This document shows positions 17,816-26,998 of a stretch of DNA of 64,000 bases, piece after piece. Position numbers and translations under genes: made by a program. The DNA is from Paraburkholderia hayleyella (GTDB taxonomy: Bacteria > Pseudomonadota > Gammaproteobacteria > Burkholderiales > Burkholderiaceae). The first letter of the stretch is position 1. Every line of letters starts with the position of its first letter. The notes beneath the pieces are model-generated. The model was not told the DNA's origin. It ran no database searches and saw nothing but the letters and a program-made list of their open reading frames with translations. The DNA is taken from positions 372,001-436,000 of the forward strand of contig NZ_QPES01000002.1 of the NCBI RefSeq assembly GCF_009455685.1, given 5' to 3'.

Positions 17816-18262
17816 ATGACAAGCGTTGCACAAGTTTTGAAATCGAAATCAGACGCTACAACGGTCTATACCATTGCCGCGTCAGATTCCGTATTCGATG
17901 CGGTCAAACTCATGGCGGAAAAGCAGATTGGCGCACTGGTTGTCACTGAGGGGGAAGCAATCGTCGGCATCGTCACAGAACGTGACTACGCTCGCAAGGT
18001 GGTGTTGCTTGACCGCGCCTCCAAGGCGACTGCGGTGCGCGATATCATGAGCCGCGCCGTTCGCTTTGTCCGGCTGACTGAAACCACCGATGACTGCATG
18101 GCGCTCATGACCGAGCGGCGCATGCGCCATTTGCCAGTGATTGACCAGGACCGGCTGGTAGGCATGGTATCAATTGGGGATCTGGTGAAAAACATCATTG
18201 CCGAGCAACAGTTCACAATCCAGCAACTGGAACACTACATCAAGGGTGGTGAGCGGACCTGA
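17816..18262 (+). CDS. CBS-domain pair protein
   Basis: A 148-aa protein consisting almost entirely of two CBS domains (about 8-62 and 75-130). Recognisable pieces are SVFDAVKLMAEKQIGALVV, GIVTERDYARKVVL, MTERRMRHLPVID and GMVSIGDLVK. CBS pairs bind adenosine nucleotides or related ligands and act as energy or redox sensors; the partner of this one is unknown. The start at 17816 is fixed by AGAAGGAG about 8 bases upstream. It is monocistronic and ends before a terminator-like hairpin. Confidence 0.92.
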   Translation: MTSVAQVLKSKSDATTVYTIAASDSVFDAVKLMAEKQIGALVVTEGEAIVGIVTERDYARKVVLLDRASKATAVRDIMSRAVRFVRLTETTDDCMALMTERRMRHLPVIDQDRLVGMVSIGDLVKNIIAEQQFTIQQLEHYIKGGERT

Positions 18263-18301
18263 ACCTGAAGCCTCGTATCTGGCGCACCTCTCAACGCTGC
18301 A

Positions 18302-18347
18302 AAACGAACTCGATACGCCCGGAAACCGGAGCGTATCGGGCTCGTTT
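18302..18347. terminator. Imperfect hairpin between the convergent CBS and DUF4148 genes
   Basis: An AAACGAA-CTCGATACGC arm pairs with GCGTATCGGG-CTCGTTT with a few mismatches. It lies 40 bases after the CBS stop, and the A and T runs at its two ends fit a bidirectional terminator. Confidence 0.55.
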
Positions 18348-18415
18348 GATTAACGACCGTGAATCACCGTGAAATAACTGAAAACTGAAGGCCAGGCTGA
18401 AATCAAGGCGTGAAA

Positions 18416-18742
18416 TCAGTGCCCAAAATAAACCGCCTGGGCCGGTGCCGCGGAGGTCGCCGCCGCGCCCGCTTGCGACGAGCCACTCATGGATGCGCCA
18501 TAACCACTTGTATTGGCCACGCCGGGGTGCCCCAAAGACGCGAGACGCCCGCTTGCGGCCTGAAGCCGGGCAGGATAGGTGGTGTTATCGCCCGCTGTTG
18601 CAGGGTTGTAACCCGCCTGTTCGAGCTGGACGAGCTCCGCACGAACCTGAGCGCGCGTGAGCGGCTGGCTGGTCTGGGCAAATGAAGCGATTGGCGTAGC
18701 CAGAATAGTTGCGATAGCCACAGCTTGAAGAAGCGATTTCAT
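18416..18742 (-). CDS. Small secreted DUF4148-domain protein
   Basis: A 108-aa protein with a clear Sec signal peptide (Lys-containing start, hydrophobic 5-20, cleavage likely after SFAQ or SFA near residue 22). The mature part begins with LTRAQVRAELVQLEQAGYNP, the hallmark of DUF4148, a family widespread in Burkholderiaceae and of unknown function. The rest is Ala/Ser/Gly-rich and probably disordered. An AAGGTAGG ribosome-binding site supports the start. The 295 bases upstream are AT-rich and contain no gene. Confidence 0.9.
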   Translation of the reverse strand: MKSLLQAVAIATILATPIASFAQTSQPLTRAQVRAELVQLEQAGYNPATAGDNTTYPARLQAASGRLASLGHPGVANTSGYGASMSGSSQAGAAATSAAPAQAVYFGH

Positions 18743-19037
18743 GATGACCTACCTTCAGAGTGTTGGGTATTCCTTGCCCTCGCATCGGGTACAGCGGGGC
18801 AAGTGAGTGACTGAAGTGTAGCCAGCAGGATTAAGACGAAAAACCCTTGATTTACAGAAAAATAGTTACAAAATTTGAAACAATAAGCGATTATGGAGAA
18901 TATAAAAACCGAACCCCATTATTTAATCGCAATAATCAACGTGTTTTTATAGTAAAAATGTCATTGGGCAAACCGGTTTGAATGTACGCGCCGCGACTCA
19001 TTTTGTCCGCGGCCATCGCCCTGCTCATCCACCGTCA

Positions 19038-20192
19038 TTAATTTTCGAATTGTCGTCGCAGCTCGCGCGCGATCACAATCTGCTGGATCTGGGTCGTGCC
19101 TTCATAGATGCGAAACAGGCGCACATCACGATAAAACCGCTCGATTCCATATTCGCTCATATAGCCTGCGCCGCCGAAAATCTGCACTGCCCGGTCCGCG
19201 ACCCGGCCACACATTTCACTGGCGAACATCTTGGCGCAAGATGCCTCGCTCGTGGTTCGCAGGCCCGCATCACGGCGCCGGGCGGCATCCACGATCATGC
19301 AGCGCGCGGCGTAAATTTCAGCCTGGCTGTCAGCCAGCATCGCCTGAATCAGTTCGAAATCAATAATCGGCCGGCCAAACTGCTTACGCTCCAGCGCGTA
19401 TCGCACGGCATCGCGCAACATGCGTTGCGCGGCGCCTGTCGCCACTGCTGCAATATGCAACCGGCCCTTGTCGAGCACTTTCATTGCCGTGCGAAACCCC
19501 ACCCCTTCCTTGCCGCCGATCAGGCCCGCTAACGGCACACGACAATTGTCGAAAATCACATCGCAGGTATGCGCGCCCTTTTGCCCCATCTTTTTGTCGA
19601 TCTTGCCCAGCGTCAGCCCCGGCGTGCCCGCTTCAACGAGAAACGCGGAAATGGCCTCCGCCCCCTTGCCCGCTGGATCGGTACGCGCCATGACCGTGAA
19701 AAGCCCCGCCTCGGGGGCATTGGTGATAAATCGTTTGGTGCCATTCAACACATAATGATCGCCATCGCGTCGCGCCGTGGTGCGCAACGATGCGGCATCC
19801 GAGCCTGCCTCGGGTTCTGTCAGGCAGAACGCACCAATCAGCTCGCCCGAGGCAAGACGCGGCAAATACTGGGCTTTTTGTTCAGGGGTGCCGTCGTTCA
19901 CGATGCCCGTCGAGCCTATGCCATTGTTGCTTCCCACTGCCGAGCGAAAGGCCGGCGAGGTCTGGCCCAGTTCGAACGCAGCCAGCACTTCTTCTTCCAT
20001 CGTCAGGCCCAGACCGCCATACTCCTCAGGCAAACACAGGCCGAACAACCCCAGATCTTTCATTTCCTGTAGCAGCGCTGGGGGAATCTGATCTGTTTCA
20101 GCGACGAGCGCTTCATTCGGTACGAGCCGCTCGCGCACGAAACGGGCAATGCTGTCGAGCAGCAGGTTCAGCGTTTCTTCACTACGAATCAC
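19038..20192 (-). CDS. Acyl-CoA dehydrogenase
   Basis: A 384-aa FAD-dependent acyl-CoA dehydrogenase. Marks are CLTEPEAGSDA (FAD/substrate region), NGTKRFITNA, GGAGYMSEYGIERFYRD and the C-terminal YEGTTQIQQIVIAREL carrying the catalytic Glu region. The GTG at 20192 is chosen because AAGGAG sits just upstream and the length then matches the family; an upstream ATG would add 34 residues of low-quality sequence. It oxidises an acyl-CoA at C2-C3 and passes electrons to ETF. The chain length or branched-acid specificity cannot be assigned. No beta-oxidation partner genes are adjacent. Confidence 0.92.
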   Translation of the reverse strand: MIRSEETLNLLLDSIARFVRERLVPNEALVAETDQIPPALLQEMKDLGLFGLCLPEEYGGLGLTMEEEVLAAFELGQTSPAFRSAVGSNNGIGSTGIVNDGTPEQKAQYLPRLASGELIGAFCLTEPEAGSDAASLRTTARRDGDHYVLNGTKRFITNAPEAGLFTVMARTDPAGKGAEAISAFLVEAGTPGLTLGKIDKKMGQKGAHTCDVIFDNCRVPLAGLIGGKEGVGFRTAMKVLDKGRLHIAAVATGAAQRMLRDAVRYALERKQFGRPIIDFELIQAMLADSQAEIYAARCMIVDAARRRDAGLRTTSEASCAKMFASEMCGRVADRAVQIFGGAGYMSEYGIERFYRDVRLFRIYEGTTQIQQIVIARELRRQFEN

Positions 20193-20451
20193 GGACGCTC
20201 CTTGAATATTCGGTGTATTGATGAAGTTGCAAGGATACCGCCAGGCATCGCGCGAGTCAGGTGCGCGGCAGGCGTTTTTCTCAACGATAGCCAACAGATA
20301 TAGTCCGGATGGTGCATGTCACGCATCTTCCGGTACCTTGGACGTTCACGAAGCAGGCTGGCTCTGCGAGAATACGCACAAACGTGCAACAAACACATGC
20401 AACACCCCCTCCTCTTTTTTCGCCGTATCGAATCCACAGGAAACTCACCGC

Positions 20452-21537
20452 ATGACTACGACCTCCCCTGCATTGTCTCGCTGGACCATGTGGGCGCCGA
20501 TTGCCGCCTGGATCGTGCTGGGTGCAGCTTTCGTGATGCCCAGCCACGGGGGCATAGTGCTGGCATTGTTTGGCGGGGCGCTGGCCGCTTCGGTGTTCGC
20601 GGCCGTGCATCATGCCGAAGTCGTGGCGCATCGTGTCGGCGAACCTTTTGGCACGCTCGTGCTGGCTATCGCCGTGACCGTGATCGAAGTCGCCCTGATC
20701 GTGTCCGTGATGCTGACAGCAGGTCCGGAAAAAGCGGGCCTCGCGCGCGACACCGTGTTCGCTGCCGTGATGATCGTGTGCAACGGAATTGTCGGCATCT
20801 GTCTGCTGGTGGGTGGGCTGCACCATCGTGAGCAAGACTTTCAGATTCGTGGCGCTAGCGCCGCGCTCGCCGTGCTGGCGTCACTTTCGGTTCTCACACT
20901 GGTGATGCCCAACTACACCACGACCCACGCAGGGCCGGTGCTTTCATCGTCACAACTCGCGTTCGCAGGAATCTCATCACTCGTGCTGTATGGCGTGTTT
21001 GTTTTTGTTCAAACCGTGCGTCACCGGGATTATTTTCTGGCGGCAGTGGCCGACGAAGACGTCCACGCCGAGCCGCCCAGCCGCTCCGTGGCACTTGTGA
21101 GCCTTGTGCTGCTGGTCGTCTGCCTCGTTGCCGTGGTGTTGCTAGCCAAACTGCTCTCACCGGCTGTCGAAACCGCCGTCCGCGACGTGGGTGCGCCCGC
21201 CTCCGCTGTCGGGATTGTGATTGCAGCGCTTGTGCTATTGCCTGAGGGGCTCGCTGCCGTGCGGGCCGCACGCGCCAACCGCTTGCAAAACAGCCTGAAT
21301 CTCGCGCTAGGCTCGGCGCTGGCAAGTATCGGCCTGACCATTCCAACGGTCGCTGTCGTGTTTCTCTGGACCGGCGGGCCTTTAGTGCTGGGCATCGATG
21401 GCAAGGAAACGGTGCTGTTGCTGCTCACATTGCTAGTCGGCACGCTCACCTTGAGTACCGGGCGCACCACCATCTTGCAAGGCGCGGTCCATCTGTCGCT
21501 CTTCGCGGCTTACCTGTTCCTGTCATTTGCCCCGTGA
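20452..21537 (+). CDS. chaA: Ca2+/H+ antiporter, ChaA family
   Basis: A 361-aa inner-membrane protein with about 11 hydrophobic segments. The two repeats of the CaCA superfamily are visible: the GEPFGTLVLAIAVTVIEVAL region in the first half and LPEGLAAVRAARANRLQ followed by LNLALGSALASIGLTIP in the second. It exchanges Ca2+ (and possibly Na+ or K+) for protons. The start at 20452 has ACAGGAAA about 10 bases upstream. It is divergent from the acyl-CoA dehydrogenase gene and followed by a small unknown gene. Confidence 0.88.
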   Translation: MTTTSPALSRWTMWAPIAAWIVLGAAFVMPSHGGIVLALFGGALAASVFAAVHHAEVVAHRVGEPFGTLVLAIAVTVIEVALIVSVMLTAGPEKAGLARDTVFAAVMIVCNGIVGICLLVGGLHHREQDFQIRGASAALAVLASLSVLTLVMPNYTTTHAGPVLSSSQLAFAGISSLVLYGVFVFVQTVRHRDYFLAAVADEDVHAEPPSRSVALVSLVLLVVCLVAVVLLAKLLSPAVETAVRDVGAPASAVGIVIAALVLLPEGLAAVRAARANRLQNSLNLALGSALASIGLTIPTVAVVFLWTGGPLVLGIDGKETVLLLLTLLVGTLTLSTGRTTILQGAVHLSLFAAYLFLSFAP

Positions 21538-21629
21538 CGCGCCAGCCGTATTGCCCGGCATGGGCGGCGTCAGTTGTGGTAGTGATGCCGATGCTCAATG
21601 CTCAATGCTATTTCCGAAGGAGTGAAACC

Positions 21630-22028
21630 ATGAATGAACAACGTGCTATCCAGTTTCTCAATGACGTGCGCCGGCCGCTGCTGAACTTGCACAAGGCCAT
21701 TCTCGATCACGAGCGGGCCGTCTACGAACGCGAATTTGGCCCCGTCACACCCGCGGCGTTTTTGCAGATGCTAATCAATGGCTCGGGGTTTCGCTGGATC
21801 ACGCCGCTTTCCAGCGTCATCGCCAATGTCGACGAAACGCTCGACGATAAAAAAGCGGGGGTTGACGAGCGTCTGGCTTCGGTGGAAGCCGTCACGCGCC
21901 TGTTCACAGCCAGTGGAACTGAAAACCCATTCATGGAGCGCTACCAGGCGTTGTTGCAGGAGAGTCCAGCGATCCTTCATGGGCATAGTCAGGTTGCACA
22001 GATCCTGCGCGACATTGAAACCACTTGA
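21630..22028 (+). CDS. Conserved-looking hypothetical protein, 132 aa
   Basis: A 132-aa soluble, mostly helical protein that I do not assign to a named family. Features are an amphipathic start (RAIQFLNDVRRPLLNLHKAI), a central GFRWITPLSSVIANVDETLD and an acidic/helical C-terminus. GAAGGAG lies 8 bases before the ATG at 21630, a strong ribosome-binding site. It follows the antiporter gene by 92 bases on the same strand and may be co-transcribed. Function unknown. Confidence 0.75.
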   Translation: MNEQRAIQFLNDVRRPLLNLHKAILDHERAVYEREFGPVTPAAFLQMLINGSGFRWITPLSSVIANVDETLDDKKAGVDERLASVEAVTRLFTASGTENPFMERYQALLQESPAILHGHSQVAQILRDIETT

Positions 22029-22551
22029 CCCCTGTTAATGCTCACCTTTTCTCCCGTATCGTCTCACCTTGGCCTGGCATGAAATCTGTCAGAACATCGC
22101 ACGATAAGTGTCGGTATTTTCTTCGGCCAAGGGGGAAATCGCGGCTTATCTGGCGGCAGGCTCTTTCTTTCATGCCACTCGCGCCATTTCTGGCAAATAT
22201 GCAGCAAAAAACTGCGCAATGGGTGCATTGCCTTCGCCGTTACCAAGGTGAGTTTTTACAGGAGTCGATGACGCTTGTGCTTATGCTGCTCGTGAGGCTC
22301 ATGGCCAGCGTCAGGATTTGCCATCCAGCGCCATGGCCATGCGGAAAAAAGAGCGTCATCGGCAGCCCGGGGGGTAAATCCTTCGGATATGCGAGAATTC
22401 GCCTTTTCATCTGATATAGCTGATACAGCTGATATAGCCAGTATTTCAGGCTGTTCTTTTCTCCCCGGGCCAGCGCGGCGCACCCGCTGCAACCGGGCAC
22501 GTGCGATCCAGTTCACCGTGACCAGGCTCCGCCTGGCTTGAGTTTCCCGAT
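22029..22551. other. 523-base gap with a small tandem repeat
   Basis: No supported gene. Short open frames here lack ribosome-binding sites and family features. It contains three 9-bp units (CTGATATAG, CTGATACAG, CTGATATAG) at 22411-22437 and presumably the promoter of the OpgC-like gene. Confidence 0.5.
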
Positions 22552-23661
22552 ATGCCCAAGTTTCAATCCCGTCTCGTCGAACTTGATTTTTTTCGCGGGC
22601 TGGTTCTTCTGATTATCGTTGTCGATCACATTGGCGGCAGCATCCTCTCGCGTATTACGCTGCATGCGTATGCGCTGTGCGATGCGGCCGAAGTCTTTGT
22701 GTTTCTGGGCGGGTTTGCCACGGCGACGGCCTATGCCGCGCTCGCCGAACGGCGCAGCGAAACCGTTGCACAACAGCGCTTCTTGCGCCGCGCGCTCGAA
22801 ATCTACCGCGCCTTTCTCGTCACTGCAGGCTTGATGTTGCTGGTTAGCGCCGTGCTGATTGCCTTCAGTATTGACGCCCCCAACCTCACGACAACCGATC
22901 TCACCGATCTGGCCGCCACGCCCGCCAGCGCGCTGCGAGATATTTTGCTGCTGCGCCGTCAGCCTTATCTCGCATCGGTTCTGCCCATGTATGCCGGGTT
23001 CGCGTTGATCGTGCCGGTGATTTTGCCGCTTGCCCGCACCCGCCCCTGGTTACTGCTGGCCGGCAGCGTCGCGCTCTGGGCCAGCGCGCCCGCGCTCTAT
23101 GGTTACCTGCCGGTTGCCGCGGGCACGCGCTGGGATTTCAATCCGTTTGCCTGGCAACTATTGTTCGTGCTAGGCATCGTGATGCGCTGCCAGCCGGTGT
23201 ATCCGCGTCTGAGCGCGGCGCGCCATGGCTGGCTTATCAACGTCCTCGCACTGGCTATCGTGGCTGCCGCGGCTTGCTACAAACTGCTGTTCGAGCATGT
23301 ACCGCTCATTGGCATCTTTAAACCAAACCTTTCCTGGCTGCGAGTGGTGAATTTTCTCGCCATCGCATGGCTCATCGCCAACCTGATCCGGCTAGGCTGG
23401 GCCGGACGTCTCGCTCGCTGGCTGCCATGGGTGGGCCTGATTGGCCGTCACGGCCTGCTTTGTTTTATCGCTGGCTCGGCAATTTCACTGGTGATCGATT
23501 CGCTGCTTTACACCGCGACCAGCGGCTACCTGAACCTGCCGCTCGGGCTCATGGCAGATGCAATCGCCATTAGTGCGCTCATCGGCGTAGCCCAGGCGGC
23601 TGGGCCAGTTGCACGAATCTATCCGAGGCTCTTCGCCTTTCGTTTTAAAACCTCGGGTTAA
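22552..23661 (+). CDS. OpgC-domain integral membrane protein
   Basis: A 369-aa protein with about 10 hydrophobic segments. It begins with RLVELDFFRGLVLLIIVVDH, the OpgC/acyltransferase-3 type opening, followed by AEVFVFLGGFATATAYA, which is typical of OpgC. OpgC-family proteins modify osmoregulated periplasmic glucans with succinyl or similar groups. No opgG/opgH gene is nearby, so the substrate is uncertain. The secreted esterase gene follows closely on the same strand and may be functionally linked. Confidence 0.82.
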   Translation: MPKFQSRLVELDFFRGLVLLIIVVDHIGGSILSRITLHAYALCDAAEVFVFLGGFATATAYAALAERRSETVAQQRFLRRALEIYRAFLVTAGLMLLVSAVLIAFSIDAPNLTTTDLTDLAATPASALRDILLLRRQPYLASVLPMYAGFALIVPVILPLARTRPWLLLAGSVALWASAPALYGYLPVAAGTRWDFNPFAWQLLFVLGIVMRCQPVYPRLSAARHGWLINVLALAIVAAAACYKLLFEHVPLIGIFKPNLSWLRVVNFLAIAWLIANLIRLGWAGRLARWLPWVGLIGRHGLLCFIAGSAISLVIDSLLYTATSGYLNLPLGLMADAIAISALIGVAQAAGPVARIYPRLFAFRFKTSG

Positions 23662-23821
23662 GACGATGCCGATTCCGGCTGTTTCTCGCAGCGTTTGTGC
23701 TGTCGCCAGGCCAGCGTCAATACCCGCGTCAATGCCAACACCAACGCTCTGCCTCATGCAGCGCATCCGGCAGGTTGCCGCCTGGATGCAGCGGTATCTG
23801 CCAGCCGGCACAGGCTTTCAC

Positions 23822-24679
23822 ATGAGGCTTCGTACAGGACTTGTGACACTACTCGTGGCTGTAGTAGCCAGCACACCGGCATTGGGTAGCACCGTCTTCA
23901 ACCGCACGTTCCACTCCGCGGCGCTGGCGCGCGACTGGGCCTATACGGTGTATCTACCAGCGGGTTATTTCTCCACGTCAGAAGCCACGCATTATCCGGT
24001 GTTGTATCTGCTGCATGGCAATAACGGCAACGCTACCGACTGGATCACCCAGGGCAATCTGCAAGCCACGGCTGATGCATTAATTGAACGCAAGGAGATC
24101 GCGCCGGTAGTGATCGTCATGCCGCAAGGCGGCACCGATTGGTACGTCGATCGCAAGGAGAAAATCGAAACGGCATTTTTCGAAGATCTGATGCCTGAAA
24201 TCGAAAAACACTATGGGGTTTTGGCCCAACGCAATGCCCGTGTAATTGGCGGGGTTTCAATGGGGGGATTTGGCGCGCTGCGCTACGCGATGACACATCC
24301 CCGATATTTTTGCGGAGCGTTGTTACTCAGCCCGGCGATCTATGCCGACGAGCCCCCTGCGGATTCCGCGGCACGCCGCGTCGGAGTGTTCGGCGAACAG
24401 CAGTTCGATCCGCGTATCTGGCATGCCCTCAACTATCCGGCGTTATGGCCACGCTATCTGAGCAAGCCATATCGCCTTCCGATGTTTATCGCAGCAGGCG
24501 ACGATGATCTGATTATCCAGGCCGAAGCGTCGCTGCTGTATACGCATCTGCGTCAGGTGGGCAACCCGGCAGCGCTCAGGATTGTTGGCGGTGGCCATAC
24601 CTGGGACGTTTGGCGCACGCTTTTGCCTCATGCGCTCCGGTATGCGCTGGGCTGTATCAAATCGCCCACGCGCGAATAA
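23822..24679 (+). CDS. Secreted esterase, esterase-D/Fes-like alpha/beta hydrolase
   Basis: A 285-aa protein counted from 23822, where a clean Sec signal peptide begins (MRLRTGLVTLLVAVVAS, cleavage near LGS). The hydrolase has YLLHGNNGN (oxyanion region), the nucleophile elbow GGVSMGGFGAL (Ser146), Asp in AGDDDLI and the catalytic His in GGGHTWDVW. This arrangement resembles putative tributyrin or feruloyl esterases. An in-frame ATG at 23666, 4 bases after the OpgC stop, would couple the genes but add a 52-residue leader. The substrate is unknown; removal of ester groups from a periplasmic glycan is possible given the OpgC neighbour (inference). Confidence 0.85.
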   Translation: MRLRTGLVTLLVAVVASTPALGSTVFNRTFHSAALARDWAYTVYLPAGYFSTSEATHYPVLYLLHGNNGNATDWITQGNLQATADALIERKEIAPVVIVMPQGGTDWYVDRKEKIETAFFEDLMPEIEKHYGVLAQRNARVIGGVSMGGFGALRYAMTHPRYFCGALLLSPAIYADEPPADSAARRVGVFGEQQFDPRIWHALNYPALWPRYLSKPYRLPMFIAAGDDDLIIQAEASLLYTHLRQVGNPAALRIVGGGHTWDVWRTLLPHALRYALGCIKSPTRE

Positions 24680-24698
24680 CGTCCAGCCTGTTGCCGGG

Positions 24699-25781
24699 TC
24701 AGTGTCTGACCCACTCGCTCCAGAGCACCATCAGCACGGTCATCAGGGCAGGGCCAATAAAGAGCCCAAGCAAACCGAAAGTTTGGGCTCCGCCCAGAAT
24801 GCCAAATAACACCAGCAAAAATGGCAGCCGCGCCGAATTGCCAATCAGTACCGGACGCACAAAATGTTCGGCGATAAACACCACGACAAAGCCAAACACC
24901 ACCAGCGCAATGGCGCTGGCGAGTGAGCCATTCAGCAATAACCACAACGCTGCCGCGCAAAACGTAAGCGGAGCACAAAAGGGCAGCATCGCGGCAAGCG
25001 CAGTGATCAGGCCAAGCAATGCAGCGTGCGGCACGCTCGCCAGAATGTAGGCCACGCCTAGCAAGAGCCCTTCGCCGAGCCCGACCACGACGAGCCCCGA
25101 CACCGTGCCGCGTACTGCTTTCGCCATTTGCGCAACGAGTTTTGCGCCGTCGTCCCCAAACGCACGACAGGCCCCTTTGAGCAAGGTGTCCGATAACCGT
25201 GATCCAGCCCGGAAAATAATAAACAGGGTGACCAGCATGAAGCCAAACAGCATGAGCCCATGTGCCGCATGCATGCCAAAGTGTCGGCTGAATGTCATCA
25301 ACGCCGCACCATGCAAGCTTTTGATGGCGGGTGATTCACGCAAGGGCTGGGCCAGATTGGCTTGCCACCATGCCGTCACCTGGTGCGCGCCGAAAGGCAG
25401 ATGCTCCACGAAATGCGGCAATGGAATGCCATTTTCCTGAACGGTTCTAAACCAGACGATCAGATCATGTGCCTCGTTGCTTGCCTGAGCGATCCCAATA
25501 CCCAATGGCAATAACAAAAGCAGCGACACCGCCAGCGTCAGGCAACCGGCAATCAATGTTGCCCGGCCCCTGAACCATGAAGATCCTTCAATCAAACGCA
25601 GCAGCGGCCACAATGCAATCGCAACGACGGCAGCCCAGACCACAGGCCGGATGAAATCACGCACCACCCATACAGCAAGCAAAACCAGCGCGGTATACAA
25701 CACCGCCAGCGCGGCGTGCTGCATTTTTCGGTGATTGGGGGAAGCCGCCTTGTTCGGCAACACGGGCAAACGCAAGCTCAT
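24699..25781 (-). CDS. AI-2E family transporter (PF01594)
   Basis: A 360-aa inner-membrane protein with the AI-2E layout: two N-terminal hydrophobic pairs, a long soluble region (about 100-190), then the conserved C-terminal block containing GTVSGLVVVGLGEGLLLG and FVRPVLIGNSARLPFLLVLFG with GLLGLFIGPALMTV. Members export varied small molecules or act as Na+/H+ antiporters; the family name does not prove autoinducer transport. The start at 25781 has GAGG about 7 bases upstream. It converges with the esterase gene. Confidence 0.88.
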   Translation of the reverse strand: MSLRLPVLPNKAASPNHRKMQHAALAVLYTALVLLAVWVVRDFIRPVVWAAVVAIALWPLLRLIEGSSWFRGRATLIAGCLTLAVSLLLLLPLGIGIAQASNEAHDLIVWFRTVQENGIPLPHFVEHLPFGAHQVTAWWQANLAQPLRESPAIKSLHGAALMTFSRHFGMHAAHGLMLFGFMLVTLFIIFRAGSRLSDTLLKGACRAFGDDGAKLVAQMAKAVRGTVSGLVVVGLGEGLLLGVAYILASVPHAALLGLITALAAMLPFCAPLTFCAAALWLLLNGSLASAIALVVFGFVVVFIAEHFVRPVLIGNSARLPFLLVLFGILGGAQTFGLLGLFIGPALMTVLMVLWSEWVRH

Positions 25782-26157
25782 ACAACCTCGACTAGATAGG
25801 GTACAGAACCTTGCCGCTTCGTTCAGACGAAAACTATTGCAGCGACAAGACTGAAAGAAACCTGTAACAATGCGCCATCTTAATAGAAATGCCGCACCTG
25901 ACACGCTCTGTTATTACACCCCTCCCAATATCTCATTAATTGCTGCGGCATATAGCTGAGTTATGCCGCATCGAATTACCCAATCTACATAAAGCAGCGG
26001 AAGTCATCTCATTAAGGATTGGATCGGGGCTGGAAGTTAACCGGCACCTTAACTGATGCGGCATTATTGCTATTTTTAAAACACTGTATTCCTGCGAGGT
26101 AATGGCGCAAGATGCCGGGGGCGGCTACATTCGCCAATCCTACTCACGGAGTTGACG
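25782..26157. other. Gap upstream of the AI-2E and DUF3331 genes
   Basis: 376 bases between divergent genes, the middle AT-rich. No gene, repeat or clear operator was found. It probably holds both promoters. Confidence 0.4.
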
Positions 26158-26448
26158 ATGACTTCCACCGCATTTTTACCCCTGAATGGCACCAATGGCG
26201 TGCGCATCGAAATTCTGGAGCGCTCAGATACCACCTTGGTCATACGTTGGGTAGAGCCTGGCCGCTGTCATTATGGCGAACAGCGCTGGCGCAGACGCTC
26301 CGCACATACGTCGGGGACATGTGCGGTATCGTGCTGCAAAATTCGCCGAGGCGATGCCGTATTCAAGCCTGCCGAACGTCCCGCGCCCGCCAATGCAACT
26401 GCCATGATTTCAGCCGAGCTTATCAACAGTCTTACGGAATGCATCTAG
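26158..26448 (+). CDS. DUF3331-type small protein
   Basis: A 96-aa protein. The block IRWVEPGRCHYGEQRWRRR followed by a Cys-rich turn (SGTCAVSC) and IRRGDAVFKP matches the DUF3331 pattern found mainly in Burkholderia and relatives. The paired cysteines and basic strand suggest a small metal- or nucleic-acid-binding fold (inference). Function unknown. The ATG at 26158 has CGGAG about 8 bases upstream; a TTG two codons earlier is possible. Confidence 0.72.
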   Translation: MTSTAFLPLNGTNGVRIEILERSDTTLVIRWVEPGRCHYGEQRWRRRSAHTSGTCAVSCCKIRRGDAVFKPAERPAPANATAMISAELINSLTECI

Positions 26449-26576
26449 CGCATCTTGCACAATCGATCACCCGCCTTTTCATTTTGTTTTTATTCAACGT
26501 CGCCCCGTCCAAACAGCAAAGATTATTTTCTGCTTAAGCCGAATCACATTTCGAGTATTTTCCAGTTTCGCGCAAA

Positions 26577-26881
26577 TTGACTCAGGAAAAACAGGATGGC
26601 GACTTCTGTGATCATTCGGCGCCCGTGGTGGAAAAAGGCTATTTTGGTTTCAGCTGGAATTATCTGTTTTTTGGCTTTTTGTACCGTTATTTCGCGGAGA
26701 GTGATCAGCCGCTGCGCTTCATCTTCTGTTCATATTTGTCACGGCGGGCTTATGGCAATTTATCATGGCATTTTTGTACAACCGTCAATACATGACGCGC
26801 ATGCTGGTCGATAAAGGTTTTGTGCTCGCAGATGACGAAGCGCGTAATGCGAAGGCGCGAAAGGCTTTGCATATCACGTAG
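26577..26881 (+). pseudogene. Decayed DUF2628 membrane protein gene
   Basis: One frame gives EKGYFGFSWNYLFFGF, the start of a DUF2628 domain. After the T5 run near 26675 the family continuation shifts by one base to VPLFRGE, then hits TGA where the family has Trp. It goes on as a hydrophobic segment and FIMAFLYNRQYMTRMLVDKG with a GFVLADDE tail, stopping at 26881. One missing T and one nonsense change therefore explain the whole stretch. Intact members are small inner-membrane proteins of unknown role. The reading across frames was done by eye. Confidence 0.65.
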
Positions 26882-26998
26882 CTGCTGTGCCACCGGCTCA
26901 CGCTGAACATTCCGCACTAGATATTCAAGCCGTACCCCAGCCGGAGACATGCAGCAGGCAGGCCCACATGTCTTAAATGATAGGTGGGCCTACGCTTT

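Noticed and set aside
22025..22414. 129-codon frame after the 132-aa hypothetical gene
   Set aside because: No ribosome-binding site, overlaps the previous stop, and no recognisable features.
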